From Varibaculum cambriense (GTDB taxonomy: Bacteria > Actinomycetota > Actinomycetes > Actinomycetales > Actinomycetaceae): a stretch of 64,000 nt of DNA. Positions 41,427 through 50,286 of this stretch are shown here, in pieces. The position numbers were made by a program, and so were the translations under genes. The notes under the pieces are model-generated. The model saw nothing but the letters and a program-made list of their open reading frames with translations, had not been told where the DNA came from and searched no databases. The stretch lies in assembly GCF_022133705.1 (NCBI RefSeq), contig NZ_JAKNHJ010000003.1, positions 1-64,000 on the forward strand, in the 5' to 3' direction. Each line of letters opens with the position of its first letter. Positions within the stretch are counted from its first letter, which is position 1.

Positions 41427-41705
41427 CTACTGCAATAAGTCCGAGTGCGTTCCCGTTCGTGTTAGCGAAAGCTCAATTTGGTTAGAACTAATTTTATATA
41501 TCAGTAGCCAATCAGGGCGGATATGACATTCGCGATGCCCCAACCAGTTTCCCGTTAGTGCGTGATCCTTTAGTGCTTTTGGAAGTGCTTCTCCACCTGC
41601 TAACAGCCGGATAACGTCATCTAGCTCCTCTATGGGAAGCCCACGCCGAATAGCCTGCTTGTAGTCTTTCTTAAACCGGTTAGTCCATTGAATCTGGTAG
41701 CTCAT
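41427..41705 (-). CDS. YafQ-family toxin
   Basis: A 92-residue RelE-superfamily toxin of the YafQ type: SYQIQWTNRFKKDYKQAIRR, ELDDVIRLLAGGEALPKALK, DHALTGNWLGHRECHIRPDW and LLIYKISSNQIELSLTRTGT. The His and Asp residues of HRECHIRPDWLL are those YafQ uses for ribosome-dependent mRNA cleavage. It overlaps the antitoxin stop by 4 bases. Confidence 0.93.
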   Translation of the reverse strand: MSYQIQWTNRFKKDYKQAIRRGLPIEELDDVIRLLAGGEALPKALKDHALTGNWLGHRECHIRPDWLLIYKISSNQIELSLTRTGTHSDLLQ

Positions 41706-41977
41706 GATTTTAGTTCTTTTAACGCCTCTTCGACATCCGAATAGCGTTTTGCATCTGGGTCAGCTAGTAATCTCTCTGCTTCTGCTAGAGCCATCTGGGT
41801 TTGATAGTTGGGCGATTTTTGACGGATTTCAAACGGAAATCCTCCCGCTTGGATAGCCTGACGCAAAAAAATATTAATCGCGGTAGTCATATTAACCCCT
41901 AGATTGCGAAAAATATCTTCGCTTTGCTGCTTAACATCTTTATCCATGCGCACACTGAAACTGGTAGTACCGGACAT
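41702..41977 (-). CDS. RelB/DinJ-family antitoxin
   Basis: A 91-residue DinJ-like antitoxin. It starts SGTTSFSVRMDKDVKQQSED, then LGVNMTTAINIFLRQAIQAG, the diagnostic RHH core, then GFPFEI and a C-terminal part (LAEAERLLADPDAKRYSDVE) that binds the toxin. I chose ATG at 41977, with GAGAGGA upstream, over an earlier in-frame ATG at 41998. It should repress the pair's own promoter; TCTATAATAAGTCTATTAT-like repeats lie just upstream at 42007-42026. Confidence 0.92.
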   Translation of the reverse strand: MSGTTSFSVRMDKDVKQQSEDIFRNLGVNMTTAINIFLRQAIQAGGFPFEIRQKSPNYQTQMALAEAERLLADPDAKRYSDVEEALKELKS

Positions 41978-42176
41978 AGCAAATCCTCTCTCCTGCAATA
42001 AAATACATCTATAATAAGTCTATTATCCAGGCATTAGATATGCAATAGCTAGTTTATTTGTACTATCTGAGGGGTAGGATGAGGGTAAAAATAGTTCCGG
42101 AGGTGGCGCGATCCCTATAATCAGGTATTTTAACTTTGCTGAGGGCGCTCGAAAGTAATACCTGAAACCTAGGAGA

Positions 42177-42578
42177 TTATTCTGCGGGTTGGTTCGCACA
42201 GTTGGCGCACAAACCGAATACGTCTGCCATATGTTCAATATTGCTGAACTTATAGCGCCGAGAAATCTCGCCAATCCACTGTTCTAACTGGTCATCTTGC
42301 ACATCTACCGTATAACCACAGTTTCGACACACCAGGTGGTGATGATGCCGGCGCGCCGCGCAACGCCGGTAGAGGGTTTCTCCTTCCTCTGAACGCAAGC
42401 TGTCGAGTTCCCCGGCCTCAGTTAGCGCCTGCAGGTTGCGGTAAACAGTAGCCAGTCCCACCGCTTGTCCGGCTGAAACCAGGGCAGTATGCACTTGTTG
42501 AGCAGAACGAAAATCCGTTTCATCAGCCATGATTGCCATAATCGCGTCCCGTTGGCGGGTTTTACGCTGCATTGCCAT
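42177..42578 (-). CDS. Fur-family metalloregulator (FurA/Zur-like)
   Basis: A 133-residue regulator. The helix-turn-helix is in SAQQVHTALVSAGQAVGLAT followed by VYRNLQALTEAGELDSLR; the HHHHLVCRNCGYTVDV segment and CANCA near the C-terminus supply metal-binding His and two CxxC pairs. The length and CxxC pairs fit Zur or FurA. No metal transporter is adjacent, so the metal is not settled. An imperfect hairpin at 42120-42167 (CAGGTATT and AATACCTG) may terminate the transcript. Confidence 0.9.
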   Translation of the reverse strand: MAMQRKTRQRDAIMAIMADETDFRSAQQVHTALVSAGQAVGLATVYRNLQALTEAGELDSLRSEEGETLYRRCAARRHHHHLVCRNCGYTVDVQDDQLEQWIGEISRRYKFSNIEHMADVFGLCANCANQPAE

Positions 42579-42608
42579 TGCCTGTTTTACCTACTTTCCT
42601 GCATCTGC

Positions 42609-43577
42609 TCAGCTTTGCCGTAAAAGACAGATTTTCCTAACTGCCGCCTCCAGCGCATACTGTGGGTCCCGGCTAGCACCTTTAGCATCTTCATCGGCTT
42701 GCGCAATAATCTTAATCGCTTCCGCCAAGTGAGCATCACTCCATCCGCGTACTTCTCGCCGTGCTTTTTCCAGCTGCCAAGGCGCCATTCCTAGCTGGGA
42801 AGGGTTTACTCCCCGGACGCTGACTTTTGCCAGGTTACGGAACTTTAGGGCGAGCGCACCTCCGATAGCGACCGGCTGAACTCCGGAAGAAAACGCTTGC
42901 CGCAGCAGCACCAGGGCGCGCGAAAGATTCCCCACTGCGGCGGCATCGGCTACGTTAAACCCACTAGCCCCCACTCGAGACCCGTAGAACTGTTGTACTG
43001 CCTGCAAGGTTACCGCCTGCGGATAGTCGGAAACCAGCTGCCTAGCCGCGCCGATTAGTTCCGCGAGATCCTCACCAAGCGCATCTACCAGCAGCTGCGC
43101 TCCGGCCGGCTCTATGCGCCCGCCGACAGTGCGCACTTCTTCGACCACCAAGGATAATTTGTCACGCGCATTCTTAATCCTCGCGACTTTTACTTCCTGT
43201 GCTCCCGCTTTCTTAATCTTGTCTACCTGGCGTTTTCCTTTATTGGAGCCATCGTGCATGGCTACCACCCAGCAATCTGCTTGTGGCGCAGCTAGGTAGG
43301 CTGCCAGGTCTTGTCCCAAATCATCAGCGGCGGATTCGAAATCGGGAATCACTACCAGGCGGGCTTCTCCAAACAATGAGGGCGAAGTCAAGGAATCTAG
43401 GGAACCTGCCTGATAACCGTTAGCAGTCACCTCGGTCACTGCTAGGGTGGGATCTTGGTTTCGTCCCAGTTGCTTTAAACGAGTCAGGGCGCGATCTGCC
43501 AGCAGCTTCTCGGGGCCGCGTATGAGCACCCCGGAACTTAAGGTGCAATCGCGCCAACTCATTTGCTTTGAGGCCAT
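42609..43577 (-). CDS. holA: DNA polymerase III subunit delta
   Basis: A 322-residue HolA, the clamp-loader wrench that opens the sliding clamp. Family features are SSGVLIRGPEKLLADRALTR, SPSLFGEARLVVIPDFESA and the C-terminal QAFSSGVQPVAIGGALALKF with KARREVRGWSDAHLAEAIKI. It overlaps the comEC stop by 19 bp; holA after comEC is the common order. Confidence 0.93.
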   Translation of the reverse strand: MASKQMSWRDCTLSSGVLIRGPEKLLADRALTRLKQLGRNQDPTLAVTEVTANGYQAGSLDSLTSPSLFGEARLVVIPDFESAADDLGQDLAAYLAAPQADCWVVAMHDGSNKGKRQVDKIKKAGAQEVKVARIKNARDKLSLVVEEVRTVGGRIEPAGAQLLVDALGEDLAELIGAARQLVSDYPQAVTLQAVQQFYGSRVGASGFNVADAAAVGNLSRALVLLRQAFSSGVQPVAIGGALALKFRNLAKVSVRGVNPSQLGMAPWQLEKARREVRGWSDAHLAEAIKIIAQADEDAKGASRDPQYALEAAVRKICLLRQS

Positions 43578-45184
43578 GATTTAACATTGCCATTTATCTT
43601 CCTTTTTGGAAAGTAGCAGCGGTAAATATAGGTCAGCCCCGCCCCCACTATCCCCAATGCCAAAATCCCTGCCCCGCCTGCTGGCCATGGCAAGGTTGCG
43701 AATCGATTGGAGGCGACCGCCCGAGCCACTGTCATCACCCAAGTGCAGCCTATCCCCAGTATTTTTGCCAAAAATGTTCCAGGCAGTGGCAGGAATGTCA
43801 GGCAGGCTCCGCCCCAGATCAACAGGGTCACTACCGGGGCGATAGCTACATTTGCGAGGACGGTCAAGGTATTGATTCCAGGACGAATTAACAGTTGCCC
43901 CGGCAGGCAAGCTAGTTGTGCCACCAAGCTCACTGCGCAAACGGAGAGGAATGCCTCCAAGAACTTCCGGAAAAGTGCGGAATATTGCCGCAATAATCGA
44001 GGGGTTCGCCCGCTCCCCTGTCTTTTTACTGTCGCTATTGCCCGGTGTAGTTTTTCTTCTAAAGGCCGTGCCACCAGCACTATTGCTGCAGTAGCGCTGA
44101 CTGAGAGCAAAAATCCGGTATCGGATGCGAATCCGGGTTCAAAAATTAGCAGACCGATAATTGCGATTTCGAGGGCGCTAAAAGAATATGGCTCTTTGCC
44201 TCTAGCTAGCGCCAGCAGAGAAACCATCCCCATTACCGCCGCCCGCAGCAGCGAAGGAGAAGGCCCTAAGAGCAGGCAGTACCCCACTAACAAACCGGCA
44301 CCCGCCAACAGACGCCAGCGGCGTTTTAACCCCGCACTAAGTAGCGCTACCAAGGAAAGTAGCACCGAGATATGCATCCCGGACACACAGGTAATATGCA
44401 CTATTCCCGCAGTTTTTAATGCCTCGGTATTCTCCGACGCATCAGCTCTGATTCCGAGAATCATGGCCGGCAGCAGCGTAGCTGCTGCCGGAGAATCTGC
44501 AGCTACCAGTTTTTCTTCCAGCCGGGTCGCGAACTTTTCTTTCAGGGCCGCCGCCCCGAGCGGCCCGGCTCTCACTTTGGGGCTAGCGATGATTCTTCCG
44601 GAGATCTCTAAGAGAGCATTGGCGCTGATTACCGTGGTTAAATTTTGGTTAGATTCCCTGGCATTAGGTTCCCGGCCGCGGGACGGTTTTTTTAACTGCA
44701 ACACGGTTTCTATAACCGTTCCACGAGGATATTTTGGCAGGTGCTGACCAAACGCCACCAATTTCACCCCAGTATTTACCGCTGGGGTATCTGGCAGGCG
44801 GGCTGATAATAGACGTAACTGGGTTATCTGTTGCTCGCTTGCCGGGTCATATTTTCGCGGCGGCGTCTCTACCAGCGCTATCGCCTGGACTCGGTCGATC
44901 TGCCCCTGCCAGGCGCGTGCTAACGGGTCTGCGGCTATCACCCGCGCCGATTGGCTAATTGCCACCGCCACCCCGCCCAGCGCCCCTAAAGCCAGAGCGC
45001 CTGCCAAGATAATTCGGCTCAGAATTCTCCAGTAGCTGGCCAGCAAAAGCACGGCAGCGCCCCCGAGAGTTAAAGCAGCGATAAGTGGCAACCATTGTAA
45101 GGGAAGAGCAGGTAAAACCAAGGCACCCAACCAGGCAATAATGGCTGCCGGCGCTAAACGTAAATCTAGGATTCTCCCCTTCAT
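43559..45184 (-). CDS. comEC: ComEC/Rec2 competence membrane channel, no C-terminal hydrolase domain
   Basis: A 541-residue membrane protein matching the N-terminal DUF4131-like and Competence domains of ComEC: ILGIRADASENTEALKTAGI, HITCVSGMHISVLLSLVALL and LLLGPSPSLLRAAVMGMVSL are classic. Many helices follow. Standard ComEC continues with a metallo-beta-lactamase domain of about 250 residues; here the protein ends soon after the last helices, and no HxHxDH motif occurs. The coding frame of holA overlaps its stop, so there is no room for the missing domain. Confidence 0.9.
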   Translation of the reverse strand: MKGRILDLRLAPAAIIAWLGALVLPALPLQWLPLIAALTLGGAAVLLLASYWRILSRIILAGALALGALGGVAVAISQSARVIAADPLARAWQGQIDRVQAIALVETPPRKYDPASEQQITQLRLLSARLPDTPAVNTGVKLVAFGQHLPKYPRGTVIETVLQLKKPSRGREPNARESNQNLTTVISANALLEISGRIIASPKVRAGPLGAAALKEKFATRLEEKLVAADSPAAATLLPAMILGIRADASENTEALKTAGIVHITCVSGMHISVLLSLVALLSAGLKRRWRLLAGAGLLVGYCLLLGPSPSLLRAAVMGMVSLLALARGKEPYSFSALEIAIIGLLIFEPGFASDTGFLLSVSATAAIVLVARPLEEKLHRAIATVKRQGSGRTPRLLRQYSALFRKFLEAFLSVCAVSLVAQLACLPGQLLIRPGINTLTVLANVAIAPVVTLLIWGGACLTFLPLPGTFLAKILGIGCTWVMTVARAVASNRFATLPWPAGGAGILALGIVGAGLTYIYRCYFPKRKINGNVKSWPQSK

Positions 45185-45191
45185 AGCTTGC

Positions 45192-45968
45192 CTAGAGCCT
45201 GATCATTGCCGCCAAGGACGCGTATTTTTTCTCCCCAATTCCAGACACATTCTTCAAGTCTTCCAGGTTTTGAAAACGTCCCTGGGATTGGCGATAATCT
45301 ACAATCCTTTGCGCGAGCGCCTGCCCCACCCCCGGAAGCTGCTCTAACTGTTGCTGCGAGGCCTCATTAATAGAGATTTTTCCGCCGCCCGCGCCGGCTA
45401 CAGCGCCCGCACCAGCTTGTTGCCCGGCACTTTCTGCCGCGCCTGCCCCACCTGACTTCGCCCCTACTTCCGGCGCACTGTTCTCTTCGATTCCTACCCG
45501 CAGCTGTTCGCCGTCACTCAAGTGGCGTGCCAAGTTCAATCCCGACAGGTCGGTACCGGGAAGCGCTCCTCCGGCAGCTTTTATCGCGTCTTGTACCCGC
45601 GCGGAAGCCTCCAGACGGACTACTCCCGGTTTTTTAACTTTACCCACTACATCCACCAGTACCTCTCCGGTGGCAGCAGGGGGAGACCCCGGCGCGGCTT
45701 TAGCAGTAGCACTAAAACTTGGGGTTGTTGAAGATAACCCGCTGCTAGGAGTTTTACCTTGCGCCCACCCTGCCATCATCGCCACTATCACCACGGCTAT
45801 TAGCGCAGCTAGCACAATTCGCGGGGAAGGAGCCCAACGCAGACGGGCACCACCCTCGCCAGAGCGCAGCCGGGTTTCTGCCTGTTGCAAAAGCTGTTGT
45901 GCCCGCGGAACCTGAGAGGATGCCTGACGAAAATGCGAGCGGGTATAGCTGGGTTTTTCTGGAGCCAT
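45192..45968 (-). CDS. comEA: ComEA DNA-binding competence protein
   Basis: A 258-residue protein. A cytoplasmic N-terminus is followed by one transmembrane helix (IVLAALIAVVIVAMMAGWAQ), an SLBB domain (EVLVDVVGKVKKPGVVRLEA, then GGALPGTDLSGLNLARHLSD), a Gly/Ala-rich linker and a helix-hairpin-helix pair (NEASQQQLEQLPGVGQALAQ, then VSGIGEKKYASLAAM). It binds incoming DNA outside the cell for ComEC. ATG at 45968 is my choice; TTG at 46034 is possible. It lies 7 bp before comEC. Confidence 0.92.
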   Translation of the reverse strand: MAPEKPSYTRSHFRQASSQVPRAQQLLQQAETRLRSGEGGARLRWAPSPRIVLAALIAVVIVAMMAGWAQGKTPSSGLSSTTPSFSATAKAAPGSPPAATGEVLVDVVGKVKKPGVVRLEASARVQDAIKAAGGALPGTDLSGLNLARHLSDGEQLRVGIEENSAPEVGAKSGGAGAAESAGQQAGAGAVAGAGGGKISINEASQQQLEQLPGVGQALAQRIVDYRQSQGRFQNLEDLKNVSGIGEKKYASLAAMIRL

Positions 45969-46063
45969 AGAGCGAAAATAAGCCGCTGGCGCGTCCTCGA
46001 CAATCTTTAAATAAACTGCAACAGGAAAATCCAACCCCGCCTAGCGCGGGGGACAAAGCTCAA

Positions 46064-46984
46064 TCAGAATCCGCGGCGCAAGCGGGTTAATGCGTCCTTT
46101 AAATCAGCGGCCAAAGGCGCTTGAAAGCTCACCTGTTCACCAGTTACTGGATGGGTAAATCCTAAGCTCACCGCATGTAGCCACTGCCGCTTCAGCCCCA
46201 GTTCCTTCGCTAGCAGTGGATTTGCCCCATAGGTAGGATCACCCACGATAGCGTGCCCAATTGCCTGCATATGCACTCGAATCTGATGCGTCCGCCCCGT
46301 CTCTAGCTGCAGCTCAACCAGGGTTGCCCTCGGCAAGGACTCCAAGGTGCGGTAGTGAGTTATGGCCGGCCTGCCTCCCGCTACTACCGCCATTTTGAAA
46401 TCGCGAGAAGGATGGCGTCCAATCGGAGCGTCAATAGTGCCCGCGGCCGGATCTAGATAGCCTTGTACCAATGCCTGATAGATCTTCTTCACCCGGCGAG
46501 CGCGAAAATCTGCTTGCAGGCGGTCATACGCTAACTGCGACTTGGCCACTACCATCGCCCCGGAAGTCCCCACATCTAAACGGTGAACTATTCCTTTACG
46601 TTCAAGTGGACCAGAGGTATCAATTTCTTGTCCCGTAGCCAACAGGGCTCCGATTACCGTTGGCCCTTCCCATCCGGGAGCGCTATGCGCCGCCATCCCC
46701 ACCGGCTTATTGACCACCACAATATTTTCGTCCTGGTAAAGAATCGGCAGCGGTGCAGGGGTTTCTAGACTTTTTGGGCTTACATCAGGCAGCAGCACTT
46801 CCACCTGGTCACCGCGGGTTACCTCCGCTGATTTTCGCGGAACGGTTCCATTTACCTTGACATAGTTTTGTTTAATCAGTTTGGCAACCAGAGAGCGAGA
46901 AATCCCCAGTTCGGCTGCCAACACTTGGTCAAGGCGCTTACCTTGGGCGCATTCAGGAAGTTGCAGGCGAACCCGGTCACGCAT
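46064..46984 (-). CDS. rluD: RluD-family 23S rRNA pseudouridine synthase
   Basis: A 306-residue enzyme with an N-terminal S4 domain (KRLDQVLAAELGISRSLVAK, then LIKQNYVKVNG) and a RluA/RluD catalytic domain. The catalytic Asp is in GIVHRLDVGTSGAMVVAKSQ; LETGRTHQIRVHMQAIGHAI and GDPTYG follow. It makes pseudouridines in helix 69 of 23S rRNA in the RluD group. It overlaps lspA by 8 bases, a common pair in actinobacteria. Confidence 0.93.
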   Translation of the reverse strand: MRDRVRLQLPECAQGKRLDQVLAAELGISRSLVAKLIKQNYVKVNGTVPRKSAEVTRGDQVEVLLPDVSPKSLETPAPLPILYQDENIVVVNKPVGMAAHSAPGWEGPTVIGALLATGQEIDTSGPLERKGIVHRLDVGTSGAMVVAKSQLAYDRLQADFRARRVKKIYQALVQGYLDPAAGTIDAPIGRHPSRDFKMAVVAGGRPAITHYRTLESLPRATLVELQLETGRTHQIRVHMQAIGHAIVGDPTYGANPLLAKELGLKRQWLHAVSLGFTHPVTGEQVSFQAPLAADLKDALTRLRRGF

Positions 46985-47519
46985 CCTTGCCCCGCACCCG
47001 CTCCGGTTTGTAAGAGTGATTACCGCTAACCGAGGGGACGCCCAGCACCACCAGCACTACTACCGCAACTACCCCGACCACAATCGCAATATCCGCAACA
47101 TTACCGACGAACATCGAACGGTAATTCAAAAAATCGATCACATGCCCCCGGAAGATTCCCGGAGGGCGAATGAGGCGATCGACCAGATTTCCCAGCGCCC
47201 CTCCGGCCAGCAGCCCTAGGGAAAGCTGCCAGGCACGGTTAGTCATTGCCCGTCCAGTCCAGACGATAATGGCTAGTACCACCGCCGCTATCACCGAGAA
47301 CACCCAAGTGAAGCTCTCTGCCAGCGAAAAGGCCGCCCCGGGGTTACGCACCAATTGCAGACCAATAAAATTGCCAATAAAGGGTTTTTCAGGCGCTCCC
47401 AGTTCCAGGACGCTAAGTGCCCAGGCTTTAGTGATTTGGTCAACGATTAACACCGGTAGCGCTACGAAAACGAATATCACCAGGAGCGGTGCCGATTTTT
47501 GTTTTTTTCGCTGATTCAT
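46977..47519 (-). CDS. lspA: Lipoprotein signal peptidase II
   Basis: A 180-residue membrane aspartic protease that removes signal peptides from prolipoproteins. Four hydrophobic helices; the conserved boxes are LVIFVFVALPVLIVDQITKA (D in DQITK), RNPGAAFSL, GGALGNLVDRL (first catalytic Asp) and GNVADIAIVVG (second catalytic Asp). It has a somewhat long C-terminal tail. It precedes rluD with an 8-base overlap. Confidence 0.94.
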   Translation of the reverse strand: MNQRKKQKSAPLLVIFVFVALPVLIVDQITKAWALSVLELGAPEKPFIGNFIGLQLVRNPGAAFSLAESFTWVFSVIAAVVLAIIVWTGRAMTNRAWQLSLGLLAGGALGNLVDRLIRPPGIFRGHVIDFLNYRSMFVGNVADIAIVVGVVAVVVLVVLGVPSVSGNHSYKPERVRGKDA

Positions 47520-47566
47520 GTTCTTTCCAGGTCGGTTTGCTCTATGCCTAAATTTAATAAAAAAGT

Positions 47567-47598
47567 AGCGGCGCCACCACTTACGTGATGGCGCCGCT
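47567..47598 (-). terminator. Rho-independent terminator after wag31
   Basis: A 14-bp stem, AGCGGCGCCATCAC and GTGGTGGCGCCGCT on the minus strand (47598-47585 and 47580-47567) with one G-T pair and a 4-nt loop, followed on the minus strand by ACTTTTTTATT. A strong intrinsic terminator for the ftsZ-to-wag31 run. Confidence 0.9.
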
Positions 47599-47643
47599 CT
47601 AATCCTCCCTGGCTCTTAGGAGGAACTAAGTTTAAGTTACTCG

Positions 47644-48444
47644 CTATGCCTCTTGAGCATCTAGTTGACCGATCAAAGCCTGTAGGTGTTCGCGCACCTT
47701 CTGGCGGTAATCGTTTTCGAAGGCCTTCAGGTCATCGACCCGAGACTCTAGGTCTGCACGTTCGGATTCAAGCTGCTCTAGCACGCGACGACGCTCATCA
47801 TTGGCTTCCCGTACGATCTGGTCACCCTTGAGGCGGGAATCTTCCAGAATCTGATCAGCTTCTTGCTGTCCATTGCGCACGTATTCGTCATGCACCCGCT
47901 GTGCCAGCGCCAGCATAGAGGTGGCATCCTCTGGCTGTTCAGAACCAGGCTGCGCGCCGGCCTGTGCGTTTTGCTCTGCCTGTGCCAGTTGCTCCCGCAG
48001 CTGCTCAATTTCCGCCACGGCCTGTTGGGTTTCTGCTTGAGACTGTGCCAGTGCCGCTTGGGCTTCCTGCTGGGTTTGGGCCAAGTGTGCCTGCAAAGCC
48101 TGGATTTGCTCCCCGGCTTGCGGATCGCCCTCGGCAGCAGCCGCCTGATACTGCTGTACCTGCGCCTGCATTTCCGCGATTTGCGCATTAGCGGTCTCAA
48201 GCTGCGCCTTTAGGGCTGCGGTTTCTTCACCGCTGTCGCTGGCAGTTACCTGGCCACCATCAGCTGCCTGCTGGCGCGCCTCATCTAGTTCAGTCTTTAG
48301 GGACGCATTCTGATCCTGCAAAGTCGCGATAGTTTCCACGACTTCATCTAGAAACTCGTCAACTTCTTCTTGATCGTAGCCTTCACGGAACTTGGTCGCC
48401 TGGAATTGCTTCCAGTGGACATCTTCAGCAGTCAGCAGAGCCAT
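47644..48444 (-). CDS. wag31: DivIVA/Wag31 polar-growth protein
   Basis: A 266-residue DivIVA homologue. The conserved N-terminal membrane-binding segment is ALLTAEDVHWKQFQATKFRE followed by GYDQEEVDEFLDEVVETI. The centre is a long Gln/Ala-rich coiled coil (residues about 80-200) and the C-terminus another, ending FENDYRQKVREHLQALIGQL. It recruits cell-wall machinery to poles and septum. ATG at 48444 has GAGGTG upstream. It closes the division gene cluster. Confidence 0.94.
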   Translation of the reverse strand: MALLTAEDVHWKQFQATKFREGYDQEEVDEFLDEVVETIATLQDQNASLKTELDEARQQAADGGQVTASDSGEETAALKAQLETANAQIAEMQAQVQQYQAAAAEGDPQAGEQIQALQAHLAQTQQEAQAALAQSQAETQQAVAEIEQLREQLAQAEQNAQAGAQPGSEQPEDATSMLALAQRVHDEYVRNGQQEADQILEDSRLKGDQIVREANDERRRVLEQLESERADLESRVDDLKAFENDYRQKVREHLQALIGQLDAQEA

Positions 48445-48626
48445 ACCTGTCACCTCAGTTATCTATCGTGTTTTTCCCGAGGTAGGCGCTCTACCTGCCA
48501 GCGGGAACTTCTGCGCTATAGGTTGCAGTTGGAAACAAGCATACCGAAGATCTGCTCAACTTCCACATCATCAACAATAGTAACATCTATCATTTTGAGC
48601 AACACTTTAGCCAATTTTCTGCACTT

Positions 48627-48956
48627 TTATCCGTGCAAAAGAATTAGCAGCGCGTTAATCAGGTGGATCCAAATATTTATCAATACTGTGACCAGCAAGA
48701 ACAGTACGATAAAACTCAAATCTAGGGCAATAGTCCCAAGTCGCAGGGGTTTAATGAATCTGCTTAAGAAACGCAAAGGCGGATCGGTTAATCCAAAAAC
48801 CACATTACAAAGAAATAGCGTAACCGAGTTTTTTGGCCGCCAACTCGGGTTCAGTGCCATCACCCAAGACAGCACCGCCCGCACTATCAACGCCAGAATA
48901 TACAGCTGGAGAAGCCATCTGCCTATCTGACCGACCCAATAGACTAAAGTGAGCAT
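48627..48956 (-). CDS. YggT-family membrane protein
   Basis: A 109-residue protein with two hydrophobic halves (WLLQLYILALIVRAVLSWVM and LSFIVLFLLVTVLINIWIHL), and the family motif LTDPPLRFLSRFIKPLRLGT. YggT proteins are found beside sepF and divIVA and are linked to osmotic tolerance or division; the mechanism is unknown. It starts 3 bp after the sepF stop. Confidence 0.9.
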   Translation of the reverse strand: MLTLVYWVGQIGRWLLQLYILALIVRAVLSWVMALNPSWRPKNSVTLFLCNVVFGLTDPPLRFLSRFIKPLRLGTIALDLSFIVLFLLVTVLINIWIHLINALLILLHG

Positions 48957-48959
48957 CTA

Positions 48960-49424
48960 TCAGCTTTGATTGAAAAAGTCTCTTTTGGATCCCAGCGAAG
49001 ATTCGCCCTCGTCAACCTGTACAGACTTCGGAGAAAGCAAAAATACCCGGTTAGTAACTTTTTCAATTCCCCCATCCAGGGCGAAGCTGAGTCCGGCAGC
49101 AAAATCAATCATCCGCCGCGCTTCCAGGTCATTCATTGCCCCCAGGTTCATAATCACCGGAGTGCCCTCTTTAAAGGCTTCCCCAATACTTTGAGCCTCG
49201 TTATAGGTGGTAGGCCGGATCGTCACAATCCGTTTAAGCTCTGAAGCAGTCTCCGGCTGGGAACTGACTGCATGCGGGAAACGCAAAGCCGGTTCTACAA
49301 TCCTAGGACGAGGGGTGGGAACTTCAGCATCCGGAACTGCGCTTTCCAGTTCATCGCTGAATTCTTCGTTCTCTTGTGGTTCGGACAGACCTAAATAGTC
49401 CATCGTCTTCCTCAAAGCGCCCAT
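48960..49424 (-). CDS. sepF: Cell division protein SepF
   Basis: A 154-residue SepF, the FtsZ anchor and ring-bundling protein. The N-terminal amphipathic helix (ALRKTMDYLGLSE) binds the membrane; after an acidic Pro-rich linker the core domain reads IVTIRPTTYNEAQSIGEAFK, then GTPVIMNLGAMNDLEARRMI and DFAAGLSFALDGGIEKVTNR. It lies between pgeF and yggT. A yggS gene, commonly between pgeF and sepF, is absent. Confidence 0.94.
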   Translation of the reverse strand: MGALRKTMDYLGLSEPQENEEFSDELESAVPDAEVPTPRPRIVEPALRFPHAVSSQPETASELKRIVTIRPTTYNEAQSIGEAFKEGTPVIMNLGAMNDLEARRMIDFAAGLSFALDGGIEKVTNRVFLLSPKSVQVDEGESSLGSKRDFFNQS

Positions 49425-49533
49425 CAGGTTCTCCTTCTTTTAATACTGGTCTACAAAAACGTTAAACGGGACTGGGTTCTTTTTGAAGTATTACTACGGC
49501 GTGTTTCCAAAACTATGCACCTAAATGCGCAGT

Positions 49534-50280
49534 TCAGCCGGCTGGGACTTCTCGCTTGCCCACCACTATTCCCGCGAACCTGCCCGTATGGGCGTCACGG
49601 CGGTAGGAATAGAGGTTGCGATCTTCAAAAGTGCAGCGTTTAGAGGCAAAAGTAATCCGGGCTCCCGCCGACTTGAGTTGCGAAATTACCCCCGCCTGTA
49701 AATCCAACCCGGGACTTCCCATCCGGGTACGTGACCACGCGGCAGGCACATGTCCGGTCACGTGGGCTCGCATTGCCTCGGGAACCTCGTAGCAGGCTCC
49801 ACAGATAGCCGGGCCAATAGCAGCGTGAATCTTTCCGGTTTGCGCCCCTAGTTTCCGCAACGCCAGCACCGCTTCGCGAACAATGCCGGTAACCATTCCG
49901 GCTCTACCGGCATGTACGGCCGCCACTAGTAGACCATCATCGGAAGCCAGTAGTAGGGGCACGCAATCAGCCACCATCACTCCCGCTGCCGGGGTGGTTA
50001 GTCCCAGCTCTGCGAACTCGCGAGTATCGATGACAATCCCATCGGCCTCTACCGGAGCATTGGTGTGACCAGGCCGGACTTGCACCACCCGGTTGGAATG
50101 GGTCTGGTGCATCCAGACCACTTTGCGCCCGATCGCCTCATCAACGATCCGGCGGTTCTCTGCTACGATGTCCGGGTTATCTCCGACATGATCTCCCAGG
50201 TTGAGGGTAGCGTACTCGCCGGAGGATTTCCCCCCGATCCGGTTGGTAAAAACTGCCTGTGCGCCGCCGATGCGAAACAT
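49534..50280 (-). CDS. pgeF: PgeF/YfiH laccase-domain protein
   Basis: A 248-residue multicopper-oxidase-like purine nucleoside phosphorylase and peptidoglycan editing factor family member. Conserved motifs are VVWMHQTHSNRVVQV, MVADCVPLLLASDDGLLVAA and AVHAGRAGMVTGIVREAVLA, with AIGPAICGACYEVPEAMR holding the metal Cys and His. It starts 6 bp after ftsZ, so the two are co-transcribed. Confidence 0.93.
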   Translation of the reverse strand: MFRIGGAQAVFTNRIGGKSSGEYATLNLGDHVGDNPDIVAENRRIVDEAIGRKVVWMHQTHSNRVVQVRPGHTNAPVEADGIVIDTREFAELGLTTPAAGVMVADCVPLLLASDDGLLVAAVHAGRAGMVTGIVREAVLALRKLGAQTGKIHAAIGPAICGACYEVPEAMRAHVTGHVPAAWSRTRMGSPGLDLQAGVISQLKSAGARITFASKRCTFEDRNLYSYRRDAHTGRFAGIVVGKREVPAG

Positions 50281-50286
50281 TTGGGC

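Noticed and set aside
43707-44747. Long plus-strand frame opposite comEC
   Set aside because: It is a shadow of comEC; the protein is Ser/Arg-rich with no family features and no ribosome site.
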